Source: Edaphochlamys debaryana
Taxonomy: Eukaryota; Chlorophyta; Chlorophyceae; Chlamydomonadales
Direction of reading: 5' to 3'
Assembly (NCBI GenBank): GCA_016858145.1
Contig: JAEHOE010000014.1
Coordinates: 186,001-250,000, forward strand
Length of the DNA: 64,000 nucleotides
Below are positions 10,022-20,903 of this stretch, piece by piece. Position 1 is the first letter of the stretch, and the number at the start of each line of letters is the position of its first letter. A program made the position numbers and the translations under genes. The notes under the pieces are model-generated. The model made no database searches and was not told the origin of the DNA. It worked only from the letters and a program-made list of their open reading frames with translations.

Positions 10022-10376
10022 CGGAGCATGCTGTGAATCTCATAGCCGCCTTGTTTGTGATACTACTACCTGTACCCCAACAGGTTGACCCGTCTGAAGC
10101 AACAGGCCAGAGACTCAAGCTGCCGAGGTGAGTCACTCGAGAAGTTTTGCCTGCCTGCGAGCCGCTGCCAGCTTCATTGCGGCCTTGTATTGCTAGTCGC
10201 TGCGCTATGTACAGTGTATAGTCTTCTCGCGATGCCCTTGGGGGCGCCCCATCTCGCCCATCGTGCCGCCCGTCCATTGCCGTGGGTCCCTCGCGCAGGA
10301 GGTCGCGGGACATCGCGATCGCAAGCTCCTTTCTCAGCGTCCGCGTAGCACGTGTCGACGCGATCTACTTGTGGGA

Positions 10377-12639
10377 ATGAAAGCAAGGTGAGTTGCTAGT
10401 CGCTGGTCCCGTCCAGTCCGGTCGGAGTCCGGTGTCAGGCCTTCCTTAGTGCTGATGATGCGCGCACCTCCGACATCGACTTGCCAAGCCCTGATACGCT
10501 CTTAGCACCAGGGTTAACCTACCTTGCTTCAAGCGCCACCCCCTGCCTTTTCCGCTGCCACTGCCTCCTCAGGGCTGTGTCGCTTCTGCTGGCGCTGGTG
10601 GCCGCTGCTGCTCTCCTCCGTGGCATTGATGCGCACGCCTTCCTGCACAAGCCCGCCTCGCGTGCGCGTGTGCTGGGCTACGGAGAGTACACCGCCAGCT
10701 CAGGTGGGGGGGCCGTAGGCGCATGGCCGCCAGCTTTGCTCGCTTTGACCGGCCTTGAATGAAGCTAGCACGCCGCTTGTGTGCGGTGTGCAAATCCTCG
10801 CAAGCCTAGCCGCCGCCTAGGTACACGCGTACTCTCTCTCTCTCTCTCTCACGCTTACATGCATCCCATAAACTCGTGCAGGCAATGCTGGTGGTGGCGG
10901 CGCTGTGCCGGATGTCTGCGGCGACCCGCATCAGGTGAGCGAGGGACGGAGGCAGGGGGCGCCGGTCGGGTACCGGATGGACCCGAGTGGTCCGAGGTCA
11001 CGTGACCCCGCCTGTTCGTAATGCATTAATAAGCCGGAGCCCCGAGCCGGCATACCAGCTCTGACGTTGCTTGTGGGCATGCTTCGATCGGCCTGCTTTG
11101 TGTGACCCATGATTTGACCTATGACACCGTGCTCGCTTCCTTTCCTTTGTACAGAGTGACGGCTACCTGAACCTCGTGAACCGCCCGACAGCTTCCCAGG
11201 GTGCGTTGCGCATGCATGTGGGGGGCTGTGCGTGCCTGGGACCCACAGCAGCAAGCAGCGCAGGTGACAACTAGGGGGCAACTAATTCGTCCTTGCTGAC
11301 CGTGTGTATGCCGTGCTGCCCGCTGTACGGACGACAGGATCCTTTGCCGCCGGCTCCGACATCACCGTCAACGTGGCCGTGCGGGCCCAGCACGGCGGCT
11401 ACTTCAGCGTCAAGCTCTGCAAGCGCACCAGCAACACCGCCTCCCAGGTTTGTCTGAGCTAGTAGTGCCCAGGTGTGGACTGGCCGCCCATCCGTCTCTC
11501 TCCCAACTCATTGATCCTGATGCTTCCCTGTGCAGGCCTGCTACGACAGCACCGTCCTGCGCAACATGGACGTCGGCGGCGGCGTGTACACGCGGTACTG
11601 GGTGCAGTCCATGTCGGGCACCTACTCGTACATGTCCGACTTCTTGACCCAGGTCTACAGCACCCGCTGGCGCCTGCCTTCCACCCTCGCCGCCGGGGAC
11701 TACGTACTACAGCTGTGAGCTCGCGGGCCGGGGGGCGAGGCGGCGGGGTTGGAGGGGGCGGGCGTGAAGCCCAGGCCAGCAAACCGCAGCAGGCGTGGGG
11801 AAGTGACATGTTTGCAGCCTCTGTGACCACCTTGCATGACATCACCGTGACGCTTCCGCCACCCATGCGCCCATGCGCGCAGGCTGTACAAGACCGGCAA
11901 CACGTGCATCGACCGCTGCGACTCGTCGGCCGAGTGCGGCCGGTACGTGTCCAACACCAGGATCAACGTGGACGGCCTGGGGCCCAAGGACCTGTGCGAG
12001 TGGTCCGTGGCCAAGCCTGCGGAGATCTTCCATGACTGCAGGTGCGTGGCGTAGGGTGCGGGCGGGGCGCAAGATTGGACCAAGCTGAGATCCTGCGTTA
12101 AGAGATCCCCATCAGCCTGCTGCCATAACAACACATGAACACCTACCCGCGCCGCCTCCTCTTCTCGCAGTGACATCACCATCACCAGCAGCTCGGGCCC
12201 CACCCCCACGCCCACGCCCACGCCCACCCCCACGCCCACCCCGACTCCCACGCCTACGCCCACGCCCACGCCTACGCCCACCCCCACTCCCGACGGCACT
12301 TGCACCTCCCCGCCCTCGGCCACCTTCTGCTCCGGCAAGGCCCCTGGCCTGTACGGCGACAAGTGCAAGGCGTGCACCTACTACTACTGGGTGAGTGCAG
12401 CTTCTTAATGGCAAGGGTCTTGAGGTCCGCAGACCGCCGCGCCTTGCTTGGTTCACATGCGTCCGCTGGCGCTCGACTCTCTCTGCCGCCCTAATCCTGC
12501 CCCCCGGCCCCCGCCCCCGCGCCCCTCCCCCCAGTGCTGGAACGGCGGCTCCGTGTACCAGCAGTGCGGCGGTGGCACGGCCATGGACTCGCGCGGCACC
12601 GGCACCGGCTGCAACTGGCCCGCCAACATCGTGTGCTAA
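10377..12639 (+). CDS. Secreted AA15-like LPMO with CBM14, copy 2 (intact reference copy)
   Basis: A copper LPMO predicted to cleave chitin oxidatively outside the cell. The nine exons are 10377-10387, 10573-10703, 10882-10934, 11155-11200, 11338-11447, 11536-11714, 11883-12041, 12171-12390 and 12535-12639 (337 aa). The first exon is only 11 nt. Splicing gives M-K-A-R plus a hydrophobic signal peptide ending I-D-A, so the mature protein starts at His25 (H-A-F-L-H-K-P), as copper binding in a histidine brace requires. His99 in [12 protein letters not shown] is the likely second ligand and Phe226 in I-F-H-D-C-S-D-I the likely axial aromatic. A Pro-Thr linker spans about 240-270. Cysteines 283, 298, 304, 314, 329 and 337 have CBM14 spacing (x14, x5, x9, x14, x7). 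AA15 rather than another LPMO family is by motif only. Confidence 0.85.
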
Positions 12640-13157
12640 GGAGCCCCCTGGATGATAGCACTGCTATCGGCGTAAAGCGGGGTGCGGGCTGTTGGTTGGT
12701 GACGTTCTTAGCGACACTACATGGTCGACCAAGTGCATGTCAAGAGGTGTGCACTACGCATGGGCCCACGTGATGTGCGTGCAGCACACCGTGGGTATTT
12801 GCATGGGCGTTGCAGTACTTCAGGCCCCGCACGTGGCAGGCTGGCGGAGGGGTGGCAGGCTTGTCATTACCTTCAAAACATTCGTAAGGCGGCTAAAGAT
12901 GACATGCCGGGTGGGAGGCAGGGTGGACAGCCCAAGCTAGCGGTGACATGCAGAGGACTGGTCGAGTTCGGTTGGCCTTATTCAGAGTTGCGCCGTGCAT
13001 AGTATGCGGACATGTTGACTCGTGGTAGGTGACGCGCACTTTGCTTGGGCGCGCTAGGCTCGTCAGGCAGGGTAGGGCGGGATCAGCCCCGCAGGCGGGC
13101 AAAGGTTGTGCCCTCTACATCAACCCGGGCGGATTCCCAAGCAATGCGCATGCAGGG

Positions 13158-13162
13158 TGTAA
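13158..13162 (+). terminator. Candidate TGTAA polyadenylation signal, LPMO copy 2
   Basis: Located 519 nt after the stop codon, in the same context as in copy 1. Confidence 0.5.
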
Positions 13163-13324
13163 TAACGCTGCGGACGGTCCACCTTGCTTGCATGGGTACC
13201 GAATGCAGAGGCAGTCTCCTCATGCAAACCCCGGGCCGGAGTGGCTTCGCCACAATCACAAGGAAGCCCAACGGAAGCCCATCTCCTGAAGACATTCTAT
13301 GCGTTGGGTGGTGCCGTGCGACAG

Positions 13325-13969
13325 TCCTCGGTGGTTACAATGAGGGACCCCAGCGGGGTACACGGCAGCTGAACGCCGTGGCTTGACAGCCAACCTCACG
13401 GGCTTACCCCCTGCAAGCCAGCACGCCGCCCCCTAGCTTGAACGGCAGGGCCCCTACCCGGGCTCCAGAAGAGATCTAGTGAAGACCATCCATCACCTCA
13501 ACGTGGGGCATGTAACGCACATCTCCCTCCTCAGTCACGGCCAAAAAGGGGTGGTCCTCAGGCACCGTGTCCCAATCTGCCGGGGCTGACCCCACCCCGG
13601 CAAAGCACTGAAGGCGCGCTTCAAGCTCTCCCCTCGCCAGCGCCCTTGCCTGCATGATCAGACCCTGTGCACCCCGATGCGCGTACTTGTAGCGTCGTGC
13701 TTGCTCCATGGCACCAACGGCGGCCAAGCACACCACATCCCAAACTTGCTGCTGAATGCCCGCGGGGGCCTGCACCAACCAAACCTCATGCCTCTTGACT
13801 GCCCGACCAATCGCATCGCTCAATCTTGTGCGCACTGCCATCGTTGCCGCACACGACCAGAAATGGTGGAGCCGGTCACCTTGGTTCATCGCCTGCCCAC
13901 ACGGGCACCTGGCTACCTCACTCGTGCCCAGCTGGGCTCGATGCATGCCAAACCCTGGATATCCGACAG
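13325..13969 (-). mobile_element. 5'-truncated LINE fragment, insert D, unit 3 copy
   Basis: Third copy of the shared insertion, with the same breakpoints and target-site duplication and its truncated frame ending at 13476. Identical breakpoints in all three units show one insertion that was then amplified with the tandem unit. Confidence 0.88.
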
Positions 13970-14930
13970 GTCATATGCTGCTGTATGCTGGGCGCATGCA
14001 TGGCATGAGACGATGGAAATGGCTATCACGGCCTCTGGCGGGAGCTTTGCTTGAATAGGAAACTTGCTCACGTACTCATGGAGACACCTCGACCCCAAGG
14101 GCGGGTTTAAGCGGGTAGGTGCACGGTGCTCTGGTGTGGGCGCATGTGCCATAGGCAGGCAACAGCCAAGGCATCGTCTCAATCAATGTCCAAGCTTCAA
14201 GGTGAAGGGTATGCGTAGCAGTATAATGCAAAGCGATGGGGGCCGTGTTACGAGCTCGAGGGGCTGCGGGCTGCGGGTAGATGGGGGTGCGTGGCTGAGG
14301 GGACACACCAGCCATGTCGCGGCTGTCAAGCGAGCTCGCGCGCAGCTTTGTCATCGGTTGTAGATCGCTTTTATAGATGATTATACGTAAGACACTGTGC
14401 TTTTCATGCGCCTGGCGTATCGCCGGGCTGTTTTGACATCCTCGCTCGCAACATCATCAGCCTGCAAGAGGTGACCGGACTTCCTCACTTACATCTCAGC
14501 CGTATAGGTCCACTCATATCATGAGCGGCTGCAGCATGTTCCGGGCGCCGGGCGCGAGTTTGCTCGGCGCGGCGGGCGACATGTGCAAGCGCGACGGCAC
14601 CACCATACCCCACGCTCTCGACTGAGAGGAGTAGGCCCGATCACGCCATATGTGAAGGCAACACGATTTGGGCACGGGAGGCTAGTCGGTACGCAGCGGG
14701 ATGACACCCCTAGGCGACGCGCGCACGCTGCTGGGCCACGCCCGGGCCCTAGCTCCAGGCCCACCGACAGCGCGCACAGCTGCATGATCGCTGGCGTGGG
14801 ACCACTGGGCCGCTCTTGGGCCGGCATCAGACTCACCAATGCAGGTTGTGTTGCTGGGCCGGGCCCGGGCCCTAGGAGGGCCCTGGGGGGGCCCGGGCCC
14901 GCTGCGGCTGGGCTTTGGCACGGGCCACCG

Positions 14931-14952
14931 GCCCTACTTAAGCTGGGCGCGT
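14931..14952 (+). promoter_or_regulatory. Conserved promoter-like block, LPMO copy 3
   Basis: Same block and spacing as copies 1 and 2; the ATG is at 15308. Confidence 0.5.
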
Positions 14953-15307
14953 CGGAGCATGCTGTGAATCTCATAGCCGCCTTGTTTGTGATACTACTAC
15001 CTGTACCCCAACAGGTTGACCCGTCTGAAGCAACAGGCCAGAGACTCAAGCTGCCGAGGTGAGTCACTCGAGAAGTTTTGCCTGCCTGCGAGCCGCTGCC
15101 AGCTTCATTGCGGCCTTGTATTGCTAGTCGCTGCGCTATGTACAGTGTATAGTCTTCTCGCGATGCCCTTGGGGGCGCCCCATCTCGCCCATCGTGCCGC
15201 CCGTCCATTGCCGTGGGTCCCTCGCGCAGGAGGTCGCGGGACATCGCGATCGCAAGCTCCTTTCTCAGCGTCCGCGTAGCACGTGTCGACGCGATCTACT
15301 TGTGGGA

Positions 15308-17588
15308 ATGAAAGCAAGGTGAGTTGCTAGTCGCTGGTCCCGTCCAGTCCGGTCGGAGTCCGGTGTCAGGCCTTCCTTAGTGCTGATGATGCGCGCACCT
15401 CCGACATCGACTTGCCAAGCCCTGATACGCTCTTAGCACCAGGGTTAACCTACCTTGCTTCAAGCGCCACCCCCTGCCTTTTCCGCTGCCACTGCCTCCT
15501 CAGGGCTGTGTCGCTTCTGCTGGCGCTGGTGGCCGCTGCTGCTCTCCTCCGTGGCATTGATGCGCACGCCTTCCTGCACAAGCCCGCCTCGCGTGCGCGT
15601 GTGCTGGGCTACGGAGAGTACACCGCCAGCTCAGGTGGGGGGGCCGTAGGCGCATGGCCGCCAGCTTTGCTCGCTTTGACCGGCCTTGAATGAAGCTAGC
15701 ACGCCGCTTGTGTGCGGTGTGCAAATCCTCGCAAGCCTAGCCGCCGCCTAGGTACACGCGTACTCTCTCTCTCTCTCTCTCACGCTTACATGCATCCCAT
15801 AAACTCGTGCAGGCAATGCTGGTGGTGGCGGCGCTGTGCCGGATGTCTGCGGCGACCCGCATCAGGTGAGCGAGGGACGGAGGCAGGGGGCGCCGGTCGG
15901 GTACCGGATGGACCCGAGTGGTCCGAGGTCACGTGACCCCGCCTGTTCGTAATGCATTAATAAGCCGGAGCCCCGAGCCGGCATACCAGCTCTGACGTTG
16001 CTTGTGGGCATGCTTCGATCGGCCTGCTTTGTGTGACCCATGATTTGACCTATGACACCGTGCTCGCTTCCTTTCCTTTGTACAGAGTGACGGCTACCTG
16101 AACCTCGTGAACCGCCCGACAGCTTCCCAGGGTGCGTTGCGCATGCATGTGGGGGGCTGTGCGTGCCTGGGACCCACAGCAGCAAGCAGCGCAGGTGACA
16201 ACTAGGGGGCAACTAATTCGTCCTTGCTGACCGTGTGTATGCCGTGCTGCCCGCTGTACGGACGACAGGATCCTTTGCCGCCGGCTCCGACATCACCGTC
16301 AACGTGGCCGTGCGGGCCCAGCACGGCGGCTACTTCAGCGTCAAGCTCTGCAAGCGCACCAGCAACACCGCCTCCCAGGTTTGTCTGAGCTAGTAGTGCC
16401 CAGGTGTGGACTGGCCGCCCATCCGTCTCTCTCCCAACTCATTGATCCTGATGCTTCCCTGTGCAGGCCTGCTACGACAGCACCGTCCTGCGCAACATGG
16501 ACGTCGGCGGCGGCGTGTACACGCGGTACTGGGTGCAGTCCATGTCGGGCACCTACTCGTACATGTCCGACTTCTTGACCCAGGTCTACAGCACCCGCTG
16601 GCGCCTGCCTTCCACCCTCGCCGCCGGGGACTACGTACTACAGCTGTGAGCTCGCGGGCCGGGGGGCGAGGCGGCGGGGTTGGAGGGGGCGGGCGTGAAG
16701 CCCAGGCCAGCAAACCGCAGCAGGCGTGGGGAAGTGACATGTTTGCAGCCTCTGTGACCACCTTGCATGACATCACCGTGACGCTTCCGCCACCCATGCG
16801 CCCATGCGCGCAGGCTGTACAAGACCGGCAACACGTGCATCGACCGCTGCGACTCGTCGGCCGAGTGCGGCCGGTACGTGTCCAACACCAGGATCAACGT
16901 GGACGGCCTGGGGCCCAAGGACCTGTGCGAGTGGTCCGTGGCCAAGCCTGCGGAGATCTTCCATGACTGCAGGTGCGTGGCGTAGGGTGCGGGCGGGGCG
17001 CAAGATTGGACCAAGGGATAAGATTGGACCAAGCTGAGATCCTGCGTTAAGAGATCCCCATCAGCCTGCTGCCATAACAACACATGAACACCTACCCGCG
17101 ACGCCTCCTCTTCTCGCAGTGACATCACCATCACCAGCAGCTCGGGCCCCACCCCCACGCCCACGCCCACGCCCACCCCCACGCCCACCCCGACTCCCAC
17201 GCCTACGCCCACGCCCACGCCTACGCCCACCCCCACTCCCGACGGCACTTGCACCTCCCCGCCCTCGGCCACCTTCTGCTCCGGCAAGGCCCCTGGCCTG
17301 TACGGCGACAAGTGCAAGGCGTGCACCTACTACTACTGGGTGAGTGCAGCTTCTTAATGGCAAGGGTCTTGAGGTCCGCAGACCGCCGCGCCTTGCTTGG
17401 TTCACATGCGTCCGCTGGCGCTCGACTCTCTCTGCCGCCCTAATCCTGCCCCCCGGCCCCCGCCCCCGCGCCCCTCCCCCCAGTGCTGGAACGGCGGCTC
17501 CGTGTACCAGCAGTGCGGCGGTGGCACGGCCATGGACTCGCGCGGCACCGGCACCGGCTGCAACTGGCCCGCCAACATCGTGTGCTAA
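15308..17588 (+). CDS. Secreted AA15-like LPMO with CBM14, copy 3
   Basis: The exons are 15308-15318, 15504-15634, 15813-15865, 16086-16131, 16269-16378, 16467-16645, 16814-16972, 17120-17339 and 17484-17588, giving 337 aa. All exon lengths equal those of copy 2. The His25 and His99 ligand positions, the linker and all six CBM14 cysteines are kept. The main difference from copy 2 is an 18-bp duplication in intron 7. The coding difference is close to nil, so redundancy or gene dosage is more likely than a new specificity. Its 3' flank was replaced at the array edge, so its transcript end should differ from copies 1 and 2. Confidence 0.85.
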
Positions 17589-17795
17589 GGAGCCCCCTGG
17601 ATGATAGCACTGCTATCGGCGTAAAGCGGGGTGCGGGCTGTTGGTTGGTGACGTTCTTAGCGACACTACATGGTCGACCAAGTGCATGTCAAGAGGTGTG
17701 CACTACGCATGGGCCCACGTGATGTGCGTGCAGCACACCGTGGGTATTTGCATGGGCGTTGCAGTACTTCAGGCCCCGCACGTGGCAAGCTGGCC

Positions 17796-18398
17796 ACGGG
17801 GCAGCTGTCGATAGCTAATACCAGATTGTACGATAAGTACGTAGCGCCGTACATATAGCTGATTCGCGGCAGGTGTTGTGTTCCAGCCCTGGCCTCTCTC
17901 TCGGTCAAGCCTGCTATAAGCTGTAATCGTACGGCTCAAACACTCGTCACTCCATTGCATTGCATCCCATCCATCCATTGCATTGCGACGTGCATCACAG
18001 CTTGCCGCGTTGGCTCCTGCCCGCGCGGCGTCGCGCTCCCCTTCGTCCTTCGCGCCCCCCTGACCTCCATAGAGTGCCCTCCTTGCCTAATGCCCCCGTG
18101 CTACCCCCAATAACAAGGACACCTCATGCCTGGCCCACATCCAGACTCTGTCGCACCAGCCTGCCTGCCTGCTTGCCAACGCCCAACGCCAATCAACGCC
18201 CAACACCCACCCCTGCGCTTGACGTGCGACATGCCAATGACCCCTTCACTCGTCAGTTGCCTTTGCACACCTGCAGCAACCCTACCACTGGTGGCACCGC
18301 CACCTCACGCTCCCTTCGAAGAGGCCCACTGCAGGCCCCGCCCTATGTGCTTGCCATCGCTCAATGCACCCCATCGTGACTGCTCGTACATGTCCGCG
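17796..18398. other. Intergenic spacer between LPMO copy 3 and the CutA gene
   Basis: The two genes converge here. I see short CATTGCATCC repeats around 17950-17990 and no convincing gene. A plus-strand open frame at 17960-18379 is Pro/Ser-rich without recognisable motifs and is probably chance. Confidence 0.5.
17922..17926 (+). terminator. Candidate TGTAA polyadenylation signal, LPMO copy 3
   Basis: First TGTAA after the stop, 334 nt downstream, in the unique sequence beyond the array edge. It would replace the array-internal signal this copy has lost. Confidence 0.3.
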
Positions 18399-20754
18399 TC
18401 ATGCGGGCCCAGCGGGGCCCGTGCTGTCGTGCAGCCACTTGAGGTAGGAAGGGCTGCCGCCGAGGATGGGCAGACCAATCACCTGGGGAAGGGGGGAGAA
18501 GGTTCCGCGAGCCCGATGGGCACCGGGTCCACAGCGTACCGTGAGGTCCAGAGTAAGGATGGGGTGGGGTGGGGTGGTGGAGTTGAACAGGCGGGGCGTA
18601 TCCGGTCAACGGCACTGGCGCGCGTGCGACTCCTCCCGGCCGCTCGGGCCGATCGCGCTGCCCTCCTTGCAGCACAAGTCCGCGCACCGGTGGCCACACA
18701 TTGCCGGCCCCGCCTTCCGCGTCCGGGCTAGGACTCCACATCACGGCCTCGAGTGCCTCGCTCCCGCTCACGGCCGCTACCTCTGTTGCCGGGGCATGGC
18801 CCGCGTCCCCCCCCCACCCGCCTCCTCCACCCCCCACCCCACCTCCGGCTCGTCGTATGGGTGGTTGGCCCGCACGAAGGCCGTGAGCTGCGGCAGGAGC
18901 TCCTCGCGGCTCTTGACGATGAGCAGCAGCTCGGCGTCCTTGTTCACCTGGGTGTGTGTGCGGGGGGGAGGGGATGCGGGGGTTGGGTGCGTGAATAGCG
19001 TGCTACATGATAGTGCAAGCGTGTGGGGCGGGGGTGGGGATGTTGGGGACAGCAGGGCGGGAGGCTGGGGTGGGGGTGGCGGCAAGGGGGAAGGGGAGAG
19101 CTCGGCGTCCTTGTTCACCTTGGCGGCAGGGTATGAGGCGAAGGGGGTGGCAGAGGGCTTGGGCATTGGACACGGCCTTTAGCCTCCCCCTTGCCCTGCG
19201 GCGGGCCCTTCCGGACCCTTCTTGGGCCCTTCCCGGGCCTCACCTTGCCGTCCCACCAGTAGATGGACGTAACGCCGGGCACCATGTTGACGCATGCGGC
19301 CAGGCGGGACTCCACCAGCTTGGAGCCCAGCGCCTCGCCCACCTGGGGGGGTGGGAGGGGGGGTGCAGGAGGGGTGGGTGGGTCGGGCATTGGGGATGTG
19401 GGGGAGGTGTGGTGTGGTGTGGTGTCGTGTGGTGGCGCCCAGCGCCTCGCCCACCTGGACCCTGGGGATGGGTGGGGATGGGTGGGGTGGATTGGTAGGG
19501 CGGGCGGGTGGGATGGGTGGGATGGGTGGGGCGGGTGGGTGGGATGGGTGAGTGGGCGGGAGGGGAGTCTTACAGGAGTCTTACAGGAGAGGTGAGGGTG
19601 GTGAGTGGGGTGGGTGGGTGGGTGGGCGGGAGGGGAGTCTTGCACAGGAGAGGCGAGGGTGTGCATGGGCCGGTGAAGCGTAGCGGGGGGTGGGAATGTG
19701 GTACCTACCGCCAGCCACCAACCGCCAGCCGCCAACCGCCAACGGCCGCACCTCTGCGCTCGGCACGGTGACGTACACCACGATGGCCCCCGCGGGGGAG
19801 GAGCCCGCGCCCCCCGGCGCCGCCCCCGCCGCAGCGGCGGCGGTGGACATGGGCGATCCCCTAAGGCCTGAGGCGCAGGAAAGCACACGGGTGGCGAGCG
19901 TGTGGAGGCAAGTCAGTCCTGCGAGGTGACGGTGAGGCTCGGTGCGGAGGCCGGGGGTGTGCGACAGGTGCCGGTGTAAGTGGGGACGTGGCTATAGGGA
20001 AGAGGGCTGGCCCTTGTTCGGCCCCGCTGTGAGCCGAGATTTGGTGCGGACCTGGCAGGGTGGCCCCGGCACGAGACGGTGCCGGCAGCAGCGCCCCGGC
20101 CCCGGCCAGAAGCCCCGCCCCTGCCATGAGGGGCCCTGCCCGCAGCAGCAGGCTGCGGGGGACCTTGGCCGCAGCGGGCCCATGGGGGGGGAGGGGTGGC
20201 GGTGCTGAGGCCCCGGGCGCCTGGCGCCGGAGGGGCCTGAGGGGCCGGCAAGCAGCTGACGTGGCGGCGCAGTCGCGGCCGGCGGGGGGGCCGCGGTGCG
20301 CCCCCGCGGCCCGGCTGAGAGCGCCGCTGAGGGGCCGGCTGGCACGAGCAGAGAGGGCCATGGGCTGGGGGTGGAGGCTGGGGCCTCGCAGGGGACGGGT
20401 CTGGGCACAGGAGCCTTGTTGCCCGGAGGGGGCTGGGTGGGGGGGCCTACGGAGACGCACGCGCCAGGCTGAGAGCCGCCCGGCTGAGCTCTGTGGGGCG
20501 GCGGGACGCACGTGCGGCCCCAGATTACGGTGTTCGTGTTTGTGTGTGGGGGCAGTGGCGACGGGGCCAGGGGGCACAGGTCCCTGTGCCGACCGATGCC
20601 GGACCGCCCCCCCAGCACTGAGCCCACGACATGCATCACCATGCAACGCACCTTGAAGCGGGAAGAGGGCTTGCCAAGCGAACGCCGCGAGCGTGAGCGA
20701 GACCGCGATGGCGAGCAAAGGCGTCCTATACGTCAGAGCTAGTGCAACGGGCAT
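18399..20754 (-). CDS. cutA: CutA1-type divalent-cation tolerance protein
   Basis: CutA proteins are small trimeric proteins linked to copper and other metal tolerance; plant forms are usually in chloroplasts. The exons (minus strand) are 20652-20754, 19752-19867, 19244-19342, 18843-18947 and 18399-18482, giving 168 aa in frame. The core reads through V-Y-V-T-V-P-S, the ligand-loop region S-R-L-A-A-C-V-N, the I-Y-W-W-D-G-K-V strand, H-P-Y-D-E-P-E and the closing Y-L-K-W-L. The N-terminal exon encodes a hydrophobic segment that could be a transit peptide or signal anchor. If that first exon is wrong, translation could start at the ATG ahead of S-T-A-A-A in exon 2. Introns are long and G-rich on the plus strand. 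It diverges from the protease gene. Confidence 0.88.
19343..19751. repeat. G-rich minisatellite in CutA intron 2
   Basis: Imperfect GGGTGGGATGG-type units cluster at about 19480-19630, with GTGGTGTGGTGTG repeats near 19400. Two short blocks resembling the adjacent exon (cagcgcctcgcccacct) lie at 19328 and 19440. The strand carrying the G-runs is the non-template strand of CutA's complement. Quadruplex formation is possible but untested. Confidence 0.6.
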
Positions 20755-20903
20755 CGAGAGTATGTGGCTAAGGAGGTTTGCGAGTGCATAGCGAAACAAA
20801 GTGATGAACGACGCGCATGCGCATGAAGGTTGTCAATCCCGAGTGTTCGCTTTGGCCACAGCACAAACATGGACCTTAATACAGCTTCCTTACACAGATC
20901 ATC
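20755..20903. promoter_or_regulatory. Shared divergent promoter region, CutA and ubiquitin protease
   Basis: Only 149 nt separate the two start codons, so promoters and 5'UTRs must overlap or share this segment. No TATA box is evident. An ATG at 20869 opens a short frame that ends just after the protease start codon in another frame. If the transcript includes it, it would act as an overlapping upstream ORF. Confidence 0.5.

Larger units (their letters stand above)
8097..13027 (+). repeat. LPMO tandem unit 2
   Basis: This 4931-bp unit has the same order as unit 1 but lacks inserts A and B, so it shows the ancestral pre-insertion state. It contains LINE insert D and the intact LPMO copy 2. 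The 3'UTR of copy 1 runs into its first 130 bases. Confidence 0.95.
13028..17795 (+). repeat. LPMO tandem unit 3 (right edge of the array)
   Basis: This unit is nearly identical to unit 2 up to about 17787-17795, where homology stops and unrelated sequence begins. An 18-bp duplication near 17010 in LPMO intron 7 moves the offset from 4931 to 4949. It carries LINE insert D and the intact LPMO copy 3. Confidence 0.93.

Noticed and set aside
19861..20799. 312-codon minus-strand frame as one uninterrupted protein
   Set aside because: It reads through CutA intron 1. Its first part matches the CutA leader exon, and the rest is Pro/Arg-rich non-coding sequence.
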